A stretch of 64,000 nucleotides of DNA from Stichopus chloronotus (GCA_021234535.1 CM037837.1:3574218-3638217), one strand, 5' to 3'; counted from the first letter of the stretch, positions 33,054-47,711 are shown. Notes: a model not told the origin generated them from the letters alone. Translations and numbers: made by a program.

Positions 33054-36000
33054 CTGTAACAAAACAAAAAGAAAATGCTGGGGTTAAAATCCTTTGCGGC
33101 TAATTTCTTCTTGCCGTTACACAAAATACATGCCAAAAGGCAGCAGCTACTGTGGCTGGACTTAGCTATAGAGAGAACTTGAACAAATGCAAGTGATGTA
33201 ATGAGTGATACAGTGGGTCAGTGGTTTAGGGACAAGGCACTAGTGGGGGTCCACATGGCAAATCCCCCTGAAGCTTGTCAGGCCACTTCAGCTGAGTGGG
33301 AGTTCAGAAGCAACTGGGGGCAAAGGTTCTGATAGCTGGGGATACCCCCCATTGCCCCATCCCCTTCACTCCCCCCACCTTGGTGCCTCCACTGAAGCCA
33401 TGTAATATCCTATGAAGAATCGGTTCCATGTAATCACAATCTGTATAACCTACTTTGTCTGATAGCATTGTTCTTTATTTCAGAACAGTACCTTTTGTAT
33501 ATTTTACCTGTGTCAGGGACCCCCAGTACAAGCAATGTTCTTACCTGCATTAACAAATATGGTATACTGTATCATCGTTCATATCACACATGGTTGGTAT
33601 CATTAGATACTGTATATTGATTCAAGAAATCAAAGCGAAATCTTTTCAGGTCAGTCTTCAGAGTATAAACAAACAACGTAGAAATGAAAGGGTTGATTGA
33701 GATTAACATCATTTTTTTTTAACATCCTTTGAATTCCCAGTCAGATTAATTTCCACTTACAAACAAAGATAACTTAAAGCTACCATCGAACTGACTGTGT
33801 TTAATCTTCTATGTTAGTACTGTCGCATCCCTAAGGTATCAGTTTAATAGTTAGCATTTACTTTAGATAAGGAAGAACTGGTATCCCCACCATGTTTAGC
33901 ATTACTCAGGCAGAATATCTTCGGGAATATTCTTTATACCTGAATTGAAAGAGCAAAAGAATTGAAAGCGCAAGATGACTGTCACACGGCTTTGCATTAG
34001 GATGTACGATACTGTAGGTCTACACAAATTTCTCAAAACTAAAAATCCTGCCAATCTGAGCTCTTATCTGTAAACCATATTGTATGCTCTGCTTTGAAAA
34101 CCACACCTATCAGTATTTGCCTGCCAGTCTAAAAGGACATTGATCAGAATTTCTCAATTCAGTCTAAACCACTAAAAAGTTACCCATCTACAACTAAACA
34201 GACCAGTGGCATATACTGTTACCTCCAAAGAGAAACCGTGAGGCCTTTGCGACAAGTTCTGCTATGCCTGGAGTAAACTCCTTTGAACATCATGGTTCCA
34301 GATCTCTAGGCTTACTTCAGTTACTCGTGGAATTATGCTCCATTGGTCTGTGTGAAGCAAGACCTTGTTTGTGGGACGTACTGCAATATCAGTGGTCAGA
34401 AAATGGAAGCTACTGTAAACATCGCAAACGTCACTTTCAAGCCAGTTACTTATAGTTACTGCTACTGTCAGCTAAATTTTGTGATTATAACTGACTTTTG
34501 TGCATCAATAAGATGTACCAGCTGATGCGTGTAAACAAATCGAATGCTCATATGGTCATTCAAAAACACATGTTCCTTTAAGTGCCATATCCCTCTCCCC
34601 CCCCCCTCCCCCAAACCCAGGAAGTGCAGATTTTTTTTCAAATGAACCAAACTCAATTGTCATACTGTTCACTTTGGTATTCTAGCAATTGCATTAATTC
34701 ATTTGAATCTGGTGATTGCAGTACATCCATGAGCCTTTTATTGTATACTAATTAACATAAATGGCAGAAAATAAAACAAGAAAAACATTAACCTGCTACA
34801 CATTCCATAAAATAAGTTAACCGTGGAGATATAATCATCCCAAGTTGAACCAATGAATACATTGCCCAGGGAATCAGCAGACTATTTGATCAGGATACAA
34901 CAAAATGCAGGCATTTTCACTTCCTTTTCAGAGTTCGGTTGTTCGAGATGTAAAAGTTGGTAAACACAGAAGGACTCTGAGAGCATAGAACTGAACACTT
35001 CTCTTATATCATTTTTTTCCCCACTTGCCAAATTATGTTATATCTGAGCAAAAAAGGAAACAAAAAAGGAGAGTACCTCTTGGCTTTTGTGTTACATTTG
35101 TCAAATTATAACTATCACCAAAGTTGAAGTATATGTAAGCAACGTAAGATAAAATGGTGGGATACAGGACATGTCATTCATACGGTGTAACAATTATAAC
35201 AGGTATGGTGCATTTCCATCCTCTCATACTCCCCCGCTGTAAATTTTGTGCTTTACGTTATACGCTGCTTTGCGTGTGCAAGGCAATGGATGCCTGCAGA
35301 AGACCTTTCAGTACAATACTGATCCACGACTATTTTCCTGCTTGACGAAATTTCAGGGGCGATATATGCTTTACCTGAAACTATGAAAATACATTTACTT
35401 TTTGAAACATAAGCGATGTGTTCCCTTATTCTGGGGATCACAATGGACAGGTTACTAATCACCATACTTTTCTTCTTCAAGAGTCCTTCCACCTGCGGAT
35501 TAACATGTTTCTGGTCGCAGAGAGGCACATCAATTGAGTAATGCTCAGTGACCGAAGTTCGAAGGTGTGCTACCTTGAGTTCACGCTTAGGTGCACGAAA
35601 ATACAGATACGTTAGAACAGAGCACAGTACGGTGAGAAGATGTTAACTTCATCGTTCCCCCACCCCTCGCCAAACATTTCACAATCAACTGAATGTTTCG
35701 ACTTGAACAAAGTATTTAAGGCATCAAACCATGTCAGTTGGCATGTACTGACTTTCCCATTTTATGCTGTCCTCAACTGGGGAATTCCGGGTTATTCCAA
35801 TGTTGCATGAAAATACTAAGGGCTTCCATGCTACTCCTTGGTATAGATAATTTTCAAAGACAGAACAATATCCTGTGTACAATTGCTTCCTACATTTAAT
35901 GTGCTACAAGAATCTCATATGTGCCTGCCCGTGATGTCACCTAAGGAAAAACACCAACATATCCTGTTCAAGCTTGATATATTATTATAAAGAAGTGAAC

Positions 36001-39000
36001 AGGGTTTATACATTAACTACCAAAAAATAATCCACTATAACGTTAAAAATGGTGCTGGTGTTTGGAATACGTTCATTCTGAATCACCAGTGAAAGGGAAC
36101 ATGTCTCTCTGGCAGCTCCCTCTGCCAGCTCTTGTCCTTTCTCTCTCCTTCCACTACCCCCCCCCCCCCCTTAGTGCCATCGTCCCATCCCAAACCATTT
36201 ATTTCTACTTCATTCTTAAATACATGATCAATATTGTCATATTCACCACCTACTGACCTACACAAGGTATTAACTTCTGAGAAGATAGCATCGTTCCTGC
36301 TCCAACTTGACAAAACATTTTCCACAATTTCCCTCACTTTTAGAAAATTGGTAAAGACCCTCTTTTTTCAAAAAAAAATAAGTAAAAAGAACAAAATTAG
36401 TCTACACCAACCTCGATCACTGAGGCACCATAGCTACTCTACCAGCCTTCTGCTAAAAGAGCATGTCTGCGACACCCGTACCATAGAGGTATTACTGAAG
36501 TGTTTCAGCTATCATGCACTTCCATTATAACTTGATACTTTAAAGTACTAGTCACATTTGGGTATTTTGGCATGAGCCATATTGTTTTAAACCAACATTA
36601 ATACATATTGCTTAGAGGAAAACTTATCCCCAACAACAACAGTTTTGAATATATATATGTCTCTGTCAGTGATGACCTACAATCTCCTGATATATCATCC
36701 ATTGTTTATCCCAACACATGCAGACACTCACACACTTAAGATTACTATATACACAGGATTCCTGTTAACTCAAATTCCTGTAAACTCAACCCAGTACTAA
36801 ACATTACAGAAGGGTGTTTCCCTCGGTTCACCCTTCATGGTTTCTTCGTAAATAACACTTAAAGGAGTACTTCAGTAACAGAGGCAAAAAGATGAGCATA
36901 TTTTTGGACTGCACTGCTGCAGGCACTTTGAACCTGTCATAAATATCTTGTTCACATTCAAAATATTAATGTTTTGGAGAAAGGCTGCTTTGGAAAGTCA
37001 AAAAAGATTTTCAATTGCCAGAAAGTTTAGATGCATAAAGTTATGTCATACAGAATACAGATAAATAACTGCAAACTTGGTCTCTATTGTTCTTTGAAAT
37101 CAAAGTGCACATTTAAACTTGAAATCTGAGACGTTATGTAGATTGAACCTAAAATGTTGCAAAAATAAACTTGAAGGTGTCAATGAGGTCCAACTTGTGC
37201 AATATTTCTTTTAAGACACTGAAATCAAGTTGTAAACAAATACTGTACAACAATTGGTTTGTTATGACATCACACATTTCACCGGCATAGTGCAACAGAC
37301 CACTGTGAATTGGTTTTTCTGATTAAATTTCCATATAACTTCCAAAAGGAAAATGCCATATGCAGAGGTTTGGTTTTCACCAATGAAGGCAGAACATTCA
37401 TGAAATTCCAGCCATTTTCACGCTTAAATTCCTTTAAGTATATAGTAGTGCAAAATGCTTATTACTATTCATCCCAAACTGCACATCTGACAACAATCCT
37501 ATCTTGTGATTAAAGCATCCCTCAAATTGTATGGGCTGCGCAGGCCGTCAGCGGCTCCATGCGGTTGAACATCTTCAGTGGAAGTGTACAGTGGAGTGCA
37601 CAATCAAACTATAATTTGTGTCTTTTAGAATTAAAAAGGGAAATAATAAGGTGTTCCCAAATGCACCGACAAAGATGAATATCTTCAATTAAAAAACATT
37701 TTTCACTAGTATCACCAGTAAAGAGCTGCAAAAGCTTCATCTCCTCAAAACATCATACATATGATGAGTTATGGAAGATAAGTCATTTGAAATGTTGAAA
37801 GTTTCAGTGAACAAATTCTTCTTGAGCAACAAATAATTAAAATTCTATCAGTGAGAAACTTATTTCTTGATAAAAAAAAAAAAGAAAAGACCAGCGCTCT
37901 TCCTAATTTTGAATAATTTATCATTCTTTGTCGATAAAATGTTGGTTTTAAAACTATAGTTTTTTTTTTTTCTGTGAAACAAAAATGCCTTACTTTAATT
38001 CCCTTTCAGACCTACATTTGCTACATTTGAATGTAAACTTTAACTTCCACAGGTAAACATGACACTGGCCATGAGCTGCTTGGATCATTGTTGCAAACTG
38101 TAAGTGCATAAAAATTTTGTACTACCATGTAGTTTCATCGTTCTCCTGCTCTTTTTGAAGAGAGGGGGAGGAAACTCATGTAATGGCTGGGATCAGCAGT
38201 CTTCGTGGCCATGAGTGGATTTTTTTTTTGTTGCTTCACAAAGGGTAAAGAATAGTGGACCTACTTAAAATGGACAGTGTTTCATTACGTGATTTGACAT
38301 TCCAATCAGTTCTATCATTCTTCCGCCACATCTGTCTCGAACACTGTATTGATCCGCATTATGGTAGGAAGGCTTTTCACCGAGAGACAACAGAATTTAC
38401 ACCGAGGTAGTCGCAGCTGAATGTGTGCACAGTGGGTGTAAAGCTGACCAAGGTATGCCAACTTAATGATCCTAATTTAAACAACAGCCACAGATATAAT
38501 GCTATTTTGGGAAATATTTGGCATGCAAATCCACTAGTATGTGTTATCTACAGACAACAAAGTTGGCAGAAAAAGAAACACGGTCAAATATTCCGGCACC
38601 TAGTTAGTTCTAATTTCAGATACAGAGACTGAGAGACGTACAGTATATGTTAATTTTGGCCATCCAATCTCTTCCTTTCCATGCCCCTCACTTTGGCCAC
38701 TAAGGAGGAGAATGGGGGGGCAGGGATGAACAGTCACCTGTTCCAAGTCACTAGCAACAAGATCAAAGACATTTAACCGTTATTCCAAGGGCTTAATCAG
38801 CAGGCCTGTTAACAATAAACCACTGGCGGATATCTTTTATTGATGCTGTTTACGTAAGATCTGCGGATCCGACAGTACAAACAAATCTGTGACAGATACA
38901 GCAGTGCAGGAATCTTTGTCCTCCCCCCATCATTAAAGTCATTTCCATGTATGCAAACAAGAATTAAAATCTCATTGGTAGTCAGACTTTGCTTCCACAT

Positions 39001-39190
39001 TTTGATAATATAATTTCATGGAGGAGACCTGATATCAGATATTTTTGACTGGTTAAACACAATTAAACAGTCATAATATACACACCACCCTGATGACTCA
39101 CACTGCATGCTATTTTTAGAATAAGATGAGGCATATAGTGTGAGATCCAGGCAAGGTTTCCAAAACTAGGGTGGAGGGTAAAATTAGCCC
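33054..39190. other. Upstream region of the UNC5CL-like gene, no gene recognised
   Basis: AT-rich. It contains candidate minus-strand donors for 5' UTR exons (33544; others further out), C runs (34597-34613, 36158-36171), G runs and poly-A/T tracts. Short open frames show no family resemblance. A promoter cannot be placed. Confidence 0.4.
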
Positions 39191-39194
39191 CTTA

Positions 39195-39585
39195 AAAACT
39201 TTCTGGGGAGCAGTTGGCTTAGTTCTTCAAAGCCATTTACCAACATCTCTTTAGAGGTTATTCGGCTCTCTATTGTCTGATTTAGGTCTAGTTCATTTCA
39301 GCAGGTTGCTCCGTATAGCTGATGGTCTGCTGAGCTGGGCAAGTCCTCTCCCCCTCCCCAGCCTTTGGGGAAAGTGACTGAAGACTGGGGGATACAAATA
39401 ACAGTGCTGAGAGCAGGTTTGACCCACAGTGCAATTGTCTGGTTTCATTCCTGCCTCATTACCCTCTGGACGCTTATCAAAAAGCACATATAGGCAAATC
39501 TCGCCTGCGTTCATTCATGACCAACATGTCATATAAGGTTCTTGATGAGCCCATATGGGCTTCCTCATAACTTTCAAATTCAAAA
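39195..39585 (+). repeat. SINE copy, headless (body and tail only)
   Basis: Shares a long body with 52848-53358: TCTGATTTAGGTCTAGTTC, AGCTGATGGTCTGCTGAGCT, AGACTGGGGGATA, AGCAGGTTTG, TGTCTGGTTTCA...CCTGCCTC and GATGAGCCCATATGGG. It ends in AACTTTCAAATTCAAAA. The tRNA-like head is missing or unrecognisable. Confidence 0.65.
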
Positions 39586-40770
39586 CAATGAAAATTCTTG
39601 TAAGCCTTGCAAAATAAAGGCTGAAATATTCCGCTCCTGATTAATTAAAACCATCTTACACCAGGTTTGTCATTTTGCGATGTCACCATACAAAACTGAT
39701 ATTCCACACCACCTGTTTAAGATGATTATAAAAGGTCTGCACTTTTTGCAATGTTAGAAAACTGGAAGAACAATATGTTCAGCTCTTAAATTACAATGAT
39801 TTCAAAATTTTGCAATTTAACAACAGAAGTCAATTTAGCCCATATTCTATTTGAAAAATCAGACTTATCTGAAACATTTGAAAACAAATGGCAAGATCCA
39901 GAATTCCCAATGAGCAGTTCTGGAAGATTGCAAACATTGCCTGTGCTGAGTGACTCCCACTGTATATGCTACTGTACAGATTAGGAGTTCACACTCACTA
40001 GGTTGCAGTCCACACAGCTTGCATATTACTCTTGGTGGGTACCAGGGAGTTGGCCCCTGGTGGTGTATACCAACAGTACCCAGCTAATGACTCAATATGT
40101 CATATCTCTACTATTGGATTATAGTATTACATCTGAAATAAACATCAGGAATTAAGAAACAAAAGAAACTATATTTTGAAAAGCCATATCCAACAATTTC
40201 ATAAAAGAACATTTCAAATGTACTTACCAATCTACATGCAACAAATTCATCAACCCAAGGCAACTGCAAGGTAACTGTGAAGAAAAGCAGAAGCAGTCAT
40301 GGATGACTATATACAATTGCAAACTTAAACCAAAGAAATTTGTACTTCTAGAACTGTCGTACATAAGCATGTGCAGATCATTTGAATTGATGTTTTGAGA
40401 GCTAGCATACAAGTTTCTTGATAGATGCGGGGAGTACACAAACGCAAAGCTAAAGAAGCCAATTCACATGTAGTGGACCTTGCCCTGACAACCTTTGCCG
40501 TGTTTACACCAGCCAATAAACATTTAGGCACACTTCGAACATACTCCACAATGAGTGCCATAACAACAGTTGATGTCGCTAAGCTCCGAGTAAGCTTCAC
40601 CGCAATATGTGTGTCACAGACTGTTCCATAATGTATAGATAATTATATAATTCAAACTTTTCATAAAAATTACCTGAAGAGAAAGATGTGATATCTTCAT
40701 AAATGTTTGTTATGGTACCTCACTGAGGAGAACTTTCTTGCTTTTATTTGGTCATTCATCTGCAGGTGTT

Positions 40771-40800
40771 TATTTCAATTTCAATTTCAAATTTATTTCT
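40771..40800 (-). repeat. Candidate 3' tail of a minus-strand LINE
   Basis: On the minus strand it reads AGAAATAAATTTGAAATTGA with further AATTGAAAT units, like the short-unit tails of CR1/RTE-type LINEs. The body would lie at 40801 onward, but no reverse transcriptase sequence is recognisable. Confidence 0.35.
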
Positions 40801-41837
40801 CATATGTTATAAAGTATGTACAAATTAAGTGATGCAGATTGTAATACATGTGTACGTATCAAGGGCACTAGATTAAAAGAGTAGACTGTTATCTAAGCTA
40901 GTGACCGAAATCTTTCCATGGGTGAACAGTAATTAAGTGTATGACAGTACAGGGTATTATAGATGACATTCTAGTCAGCTGGCTAGCAAACTAAATGATA
41001 ATGACTATAACAGCTGACCACTTCCGGTAATAGCTGAGCAGCTATGGGACAGAAAAACATAAATGCCTGGGAATGACTCGTACTCATTTCAGGTGCAAAC
41101 AAGTACCACAATATCTGCACATATGTAATAAAGATGCTGTCAAAAAACGTATGGAAACACACATGTAGATGTTAATGTCAAATCTAGAAACTGAGTTAAG
41201 CTAAACGTCAAAAAGTGGGGGATTTGTTCCTTTGGAGTGAATTCGTGCCATGGGATGTTGGCTATGAGACTTGATCCAGTGCTACGTCTGGTGATGAACG
41301 TGTATGAGCAAAAAAAAAAAGCAGCAGCAGGTCTTAACTTCCAATCCTATCTATGCGTGGCAACAAACACCACATGCATATTCATGATGAGGATTTAATG
41401 GTTTCAAAGGACTACAAATTTAAATATGAAAAAGCAGACCATGTAGGCAACCTTGGCAGTGAGTCAAATACTTGGTCATCAGAGAAAAGCAAGCTTGCAG
41501 CACTGCAAGAAAATTAATATCTTTATTTTTTGCTAGTATTCATACTTGTATGCAAATGTACAGATCAATATGCAAATTCTGGATCCACCCTAAAATGATA
41601 TGTCACAAACTCTTTGCCACATATTGTACCAGTCACAGTGATTTGCTTGTTTCTTGTCATGCTTATAGTCTTGGCAAACATGACACGATTTTTACTTGAG
41701 TAGCTTTAAACTGTTGCCTCATGCAGAACTCTTGTTGGGAAAGTTTTCCTGATGCATTTAGTTTCTGAAATTGTGCTGTAATGTAGGAAACAAAATGTTC
41801 TGGACGTCAAAATGTCCCACAGTCATCGCAAACAATG
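40801..41837. other. Intergenic, no gene recognised
   Basis: AT-rich sequence with no paired splice sites or recognisable coding similarity. It may include the degenerate body of the LINE whose tail is at 40771. Confidence 0.35.
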
Positions 41838-42415
41838 CCAAAACTAATAATAAAAAATAACAAAATGCTTCTCCCCCCCTCCTTTATATTAATAGTATAT
41901 CATGTTGACTGAAAAGAAGTTATTCGAGGACATGATCTGAGACAAAGGAATGTTCTCCTGTATGCAAATAGCTCATGCAGAAACAACCACCATCATTACA
42001 AGGTAGCACTCCACCATGCCCAAATATGTAGCCATATATGAAAATTTGAGATTTTAACCTTCCAGTCAAGAAAAAGGGAAGCAAATAAGAAAAAAAAACA
42101 TAATTTTATTCACATGAAATAGATGAAAAAACAAATGCAAAAACTAATAAAAAAGAAAACATGTTTCTTCCCTCCCCCCTTAAATTAATAGCAAATCATG
42201 TTGACTGAAAATTAGTTATTCAAGGACATGATCTTAGACAAAGGAATGTTCTCCTGTATGCATATAGCTCAGCCACAGCTACTATTATTAAAAAGTAGCA
42301 CTCCACCATGCCCAAATATGTAGCTATATATACAAAAATTTGAGATTTTAACCTTCCAACCAAGAAAAAGGAAAGTAAATAAGAAAAAAAAAACATTATT
42401 TCATTCATGTTCAAT
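41838..42415 (+). repeat. Tandem duplication, two units of about 296 bp
   Basis: Unit 1 (41838-42133) and unit 2 (42134-42415) share ATCATGTTGACTGAAAA, GGACATGATCT, AGGAATGTTCTCCTGTATGC, TAGCACTCCACCATGCCCAA and GAGATTTTAACCTTCCA in order. Divergence is modest, with several short indels, so the duplication is fairly old. Confidence 0.85.
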
Positions 42416-45400
42416 GGAAAATTAAGTTTCACTGCCCTCCCCAGTGTAATTGCTAGAGCTGGTCAAAGTTTGTGAAACTTTGTTTGCCTCCGAGACTGTT
42501 AATATCACACAATACTATACATGCTCAATGGTGAGCAGTTACAACCCTATTGTAACAAGTGCGGCAGTCCAAAGCAAAATACAGTAGTTCTAAGAAATCA
42601 CCTCTTTAGAATGGAGTCATGTACAGGTTATCCGAAAAGCCTGTAATTGTTTTAAATACTCATTGACCACACGTTTTCTTATGCAATTAGATACAGCTGT
42701 TTACATGCAGCTAGCTTTGTTATTTACTTTAAACTTTAGTGAATAATTAATCTCACTACATATTCAGTTACACTCTTCCTGGCTTGTGATCTATCACGTT
42801 TGGAATAAAGTCCACGCAAAACTTATTTTACATCACACGTGTCTTAGTGTTTTCATCGGTTCCTAAAATCGGAACCAGGAAATTTTGGACTCCTACTGAC
42901 CATGGGGTTACAAGGTAACTAATGAAAATGTCAGTGAGACCTGTCATAAACATTGGCATTTTGACCTTCTAAAATGACTTAAGTTTAGCACCGTTGAATG
43001 AAAACAAGAAAACATCAAATGAATAATGTGTGGGAAATTATCATTTTTCTATTTTCAGTCAAACCTGACACACATTATTTCACAGTTTTACCAGATTAAC
43101 ATCAGATTGTACATGCCACACTCTCATGGTCTCACCGTGAATCTCAAAGGTTTGGGGATATTGTGAAAACGTATTCCTGAAGTCATGGTGAAAATCACTT
43201 TCATGCAACTGAGATGCTTCTTCCTTGTTTAGACCAGGATCAATTCATTCCATTGATTTTTAAGTTTTTACTGAACTGAAGATGCGCATCGCTGTCCTAT
43301 AAGCAAAATATTTTCTACATGTGGAGAGTGCTTGACGAACATCGAGGAAAAAAAATCTCTATGCAGTATCTCTAGTTTAGAAAACACTTCCAATTTTATA
43401 ATAACATAAAAGTTTTTGAAAATCTCCAAGTCTGAAATGTGATTTCCAGGTTTTCTTGTGAAAATATCAAAGGTACACTACTTTTGAGTTTGGCAAGTCT
43501 GGATTACATAATATATCATTCAATATGTTCTTAAGAAGTATTGTTGTCAGCTGTTTCCAGTTAATTATCTGGGTAGTAAATTGTAAACATCCACAGGGTA
43601 CTGCAGGTGGGTTACCAGCTGTGATAACACTAATATATGGATTCTATGATGTTTAGTATTTAATAACCTGGCACTTATCTCACATGGATAGGCAGAAAAA
43701 TATGGGAAAAAAATGGAGTTTAGCACTGATCAGCACTTTGGTAAAAATTAGCTAATTTCTTCACGTTTTAGCACTCCAACTGTACATCTAGAACTTTTTT
43801 AAGGTGTACATTAAGGTATTCCACAGCAATAAGCCTATACTTCCCATGACGTGTATACTGTACATGCAGATGCTTGGTTAAGACCGTTTAGATTTTACTA
43901 AAACAAACTTCTCACGTTGCCATCATATAGGCATATATACTTACAAATACAGTAGCTTTACATGTGATCCAGCAGTACTGTAAGACCAAAGAGAAAAGAC
44001 AGAGTATAATTCCACCGATATTGGAAACTTGATGGTAGCAAAACAGCTGGCTTTTTAGATCTGTTTAGTTTCACCTCAGGCAAAGCAAAGTTCAACAAGT
44101 GACAGTCCAGGCTATTGGCAAGAAGAATCCATCAGCTTCATATTCTCAGTTTAGCCGCCCTGCATGCTGAAGTTTCTGAGAATGACTGATAAGTTTGTTT
44201 CAACTGCCACTTACAACTCTTTTCTGGCCACTTCTTTTCAAACCCTTGTCCTCATTTGGTCTGTGTATATGCTGTTCTTATTCAAACACCAACAAGACTA
44301 ACATCTACCTCACTTCTAACCCATTGACTATATTTACAACACACCAAGTAAAACCCCATGCAAAGACCAAGACCATTACTGGCTGTAGAAACTACATAGA
44401 ACTGTATACACATGGGAGTCTGCTTTGTTGACAGTCCTGGGCAGTTTCTCAACAGGGATTTCCCCTAGCTTGTTCGTAGCCACGGGATGCCCCACTGTGT
44501 GTGATAAATACAGTTCTATTATGTCACTGCATAGGAAGCAAACAATTTAGGAAGATGTGATTGGTTAAAGAGGGTGACACACACCACTGAGAACCATACT
44601 CAGCTCCAACCAGGGAGTTGAGTGTTGACACACCCTCTTAGATATTTAGGGTCATGACAACTTCTTGAAAGAGGTTGGAACCATGCATTGCAAAGCTGTA
44701 TACTCTGTGACAGTTCCATGACATGGACAGATCTGGAGCCACAGTGTGCCTTCATTTCAATGCAATGTTGCAATAATTGAATTTACAATTGAAAGGATTA
44801 AACATCTAGGTGACTTTCACATGAAGGAATCTTGAACAGAATTAAAAACAACAACAAATGTGAGCTTATACTGGCATGCATACAGCTGTGCTGCTGTTTT
44901 ATAGGAGATTACAACTTAACTTTTGAACTAGTCGAGGTAGACTATTTTTTTTTTTTTGCCTGAACCTTAAACCCCTAACGTAACCCTAACATCCTAAATC
45001 ATAACTGCTAATTGGCTAAAGTCTTGTTCCTGCCTATAAAATGTTTTACTGGCTCGAATAAGGGCAAGCAAACAGACATAACGACTTTGTAAACAGTTAA
45101 TTGAGGAATTAAATTATCACAAAAATATGCCAAAGAGAGTGCCTTTATCTTATTTGTAGGGGTTCTTTCTGAATCACAAAAATCAATGCTCTTCAGTTTC
45201 TCATTTTCAGACAATAATGGAGTCAAACCCTGCAAAACTTCTTGGGTCGAAAATCCTGCTTTTTTTTTTAAATAGAGTGGGACCATTGCAATATTGTTAC
45301 TGGAAAGAAAATACAGGCACGTGATCTGTCGCATAGGGAAGATTAACCACCGTGTCAAGTAAGCGTTCACGGTATTTAAGCAAAGGACAACTGGTATAAT

Positions 45401-46600
45401 CAAATGCGTAATAACTGTACTTAAATTATAACTGGTAGTTCTCTCACACACTTTACTTACATATAAGTTGACACAGATCCAATGTTTGTATGCCTGCCAA
45501 TGAGAATCCCAAATGCAGCACCACATAAGTGCTTTTCTAATAGCTCAAACTTTATTTCTTTATGATAAGTACTAATATTTCCAATGATATTTCACTGCAA
45601 CATTCGATATTTCCGGATATTTTTTCGATATTTCAAGAATCACGATCATTTTTTATTTTTACGATATCACCGATTTTTTGATATTTCAAAATTATTAAGC
45701 CGAATAGAAATCAGTTATTGCCAGTTTCGGTTACACAACCAGTTTACCGTGAATTAAAGCTTAGCGGCAAGTTCAAGAACACTTCCAGCAAACATTCCTC
45801 ATCCATATGAATCTTACTGCTATAGTGATAATGAAGAGAGGCTTACACAAAGGCCAGAGCTGGGACCATTTAACTTGGTAGTTAAGTATAACTGGCTACC
45901 ATACCATTTATAGCCAACAGGCCTCTGTACTTTGAAAGCTTTTATATGCATGTTTTACAAGAAAGCGGCTGGCACGAAGCTCACAGTGCACACCATATAT
46001 TTAGCGGTTTACAGTGTGTTACACAGCATGCAGGATATTGTGTTGTGTGATTCAGCTGTGTAGTCTGATGCCTCAGGTGGAGTTTGTAAAAAAAAAAATT
46101 ACTATAGCACTGAAATCATGACAAATGTCCCTCTTAAATTCTGTTACTTACTCATTCTCTGCTTGATTACATATTACCACCTCAGGGAGGAAAATAAGGC
46201 AGACTGCAGCCATAACATCTAACACGTACAGTCAATTGAGGAGGTTCTGCTCAATGGAGCGAAATCTGCTACTTCATCATTTCTGCATTTTGGACAAAAT
46301 GAACACCTGAACATTACTCCACACCACCTTTGATGGTATGAGGTGTTCATGTAGAATATTTTAGAAGAACAGACACTGCATGTGAAGATTTGACAAAGCT
46401 AGGTTGTCTTAGTGAACACTTTTGAAGCTCCGTACCTCAGAGCTCAAACGTGCCTTCTTAGTCAGCTCTTGATTAAGGGATTTCTCTTCACAAAACACAC
46501 GTCCAATATGATCTGTCTCAAAATCATTCATGCCATATAACACCTCTTTTTGCCATGATTCAAATCCTTTGACAAACTCAGCCACAAGTTATAATGTTTA
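42416..46600. other. Intergenic, no gene recognised
   Basis: AT-rich. The longest frame (45526-45008, minus, 172 codons) is longer than expected by chance but resembles no family I know. A small CCCTAA-like patch lies at 44970-44994. Confidence 0.4.
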
Positions 46601-46619
46601 ACCAGAAAGTCAAAGGGAA

Positions 46620-46880
46620 GAAAAGAAGATGGTCCCTATTTTTTTTCAGGTAGGTCAAAGGTCATTTGTGGTCACCAGAGGGAAAATTCTGATAATTCCT
46701 AGTAAGGAGAGTATCTCAGCAACTGAAAGTTACTGGAACTTCAAATGTAAAGTATTGGTACCATTTGATAAGTAGATGATCTCTGTCAAGCAAAGGAATC
46801 ACACACAGACACCCACACACACCCACGCTATCACCATCGCGTATTCCTTGCCACGCCTTCGGCAAGGAATCAAAAAGTGG
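46620..46880 (-). repeat. Hairpin-headed repeat, minus-strand copy
   Basis: On the minus strand the head GATTCCTTGCCGAAGGCGTG...GGAAT is followed by GCGATGGTGATAGCGTGG and a GTGTG tract. Further on come AGAGATCATCTACTT, CTGGTGACCACAAATGACCT and TTGACCTACC. The order is the same as the copy at 25400, with more divergence. Confidence 0.65.
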
Positions 46881-47711
46881 ACAGTGCAAACAATCCTGAT
46901 GGGGGTGTTCAGTACTATACACAGCTGCAGGAGTGGATTCATCACCAAAAATTCTGGACTTCCTTTTAAAGAGAAATATTGTGTTTGTTTTGCCAAAATA
47001 TTATGTTTCTAAAACCAATATTGCAGACACAGAATGATAAATTATTTAAAATGAGGTAGAACAGTAGCCTTCTTCTTCCAAGGAATAAGTTTCACACAGA
47101 CAGATATGCAGTTACTTGTTGTTCAAGAATAATTTGTGCACCTAAAATTTAAAAAATTCAAATGATTCTTATAGGTAAGCGGTCTCTGTTCCATAAGGGT
47201 ATAGGCAGTGAACATTAGTAAGTTATACATGTAATTGGAACTGAAAACATACTGCATGCAGCATGCTTGACAAAATGAGTTCAAATGTTGATTTAATTGT
47301 ATTGACTTACCAGTATTCAAAGACTAACTTTAGCAGATCTATGTCAAATATGCTTCTTCTTACTCATCAGCCTGATTCACTAGATCAATTACAATTTCCT
47401 GCAATTCTAAGATGCAATCCAAGATCACACAAACAACTTAAAAATTTAGTTTTGACATAAAGCTAGCTGTTCCAACTTCCTTCACTTTTTTTTTCTTTTG
47501 ATATAGGATGAATCTTCGAACAATGTAGAAGGCATGCTAATATAAATATGGCATGTTTGAGAAAATACAGTTTATCGCTTCAAAGAGGTGTATGACATTC
47601 CTTCTACCTCTCAGAGCATGAACTCTTTTGTAATGTTAATATACTTAAGTTCTCAGATGCCAGGCAAGCCCATCTAAGACACAAAACTCATGACAGCACT
47701 AGAGTCAACTT

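Noticed and set aside
33195..33400. Possible tRNA-like head (GTGGGTCAGTGGTTTAG...) of another SINE
   Set aside because: The box B match is poor and there is no second copy of the following body in the window.
38053..38099. 47-base exon-like segment between a CTTCCACAG acceptor and a GTAAGT donor (+)
   Set aside because: Too short to judge, with no coding similarity and no partner exons nearby. Chance occurrence is likely in this much intergenic DNA.
40325..40600. Opposed 91- and 68-residue frames at 40325-40631 with a strong minus-strand GTAAGT donor at about 40225
   Set aside because: Neither translation resembles a family I know. The donor could belong to an upstream UTR exon of the UNC5CL-like gene, but nothing ties it there.
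44970..44994. CCCTAACG/CCCTAACA patch as an interstitial telomere
   Set aside because: Only two or three imperfect units, within chance expectation next to a poly-T tract.
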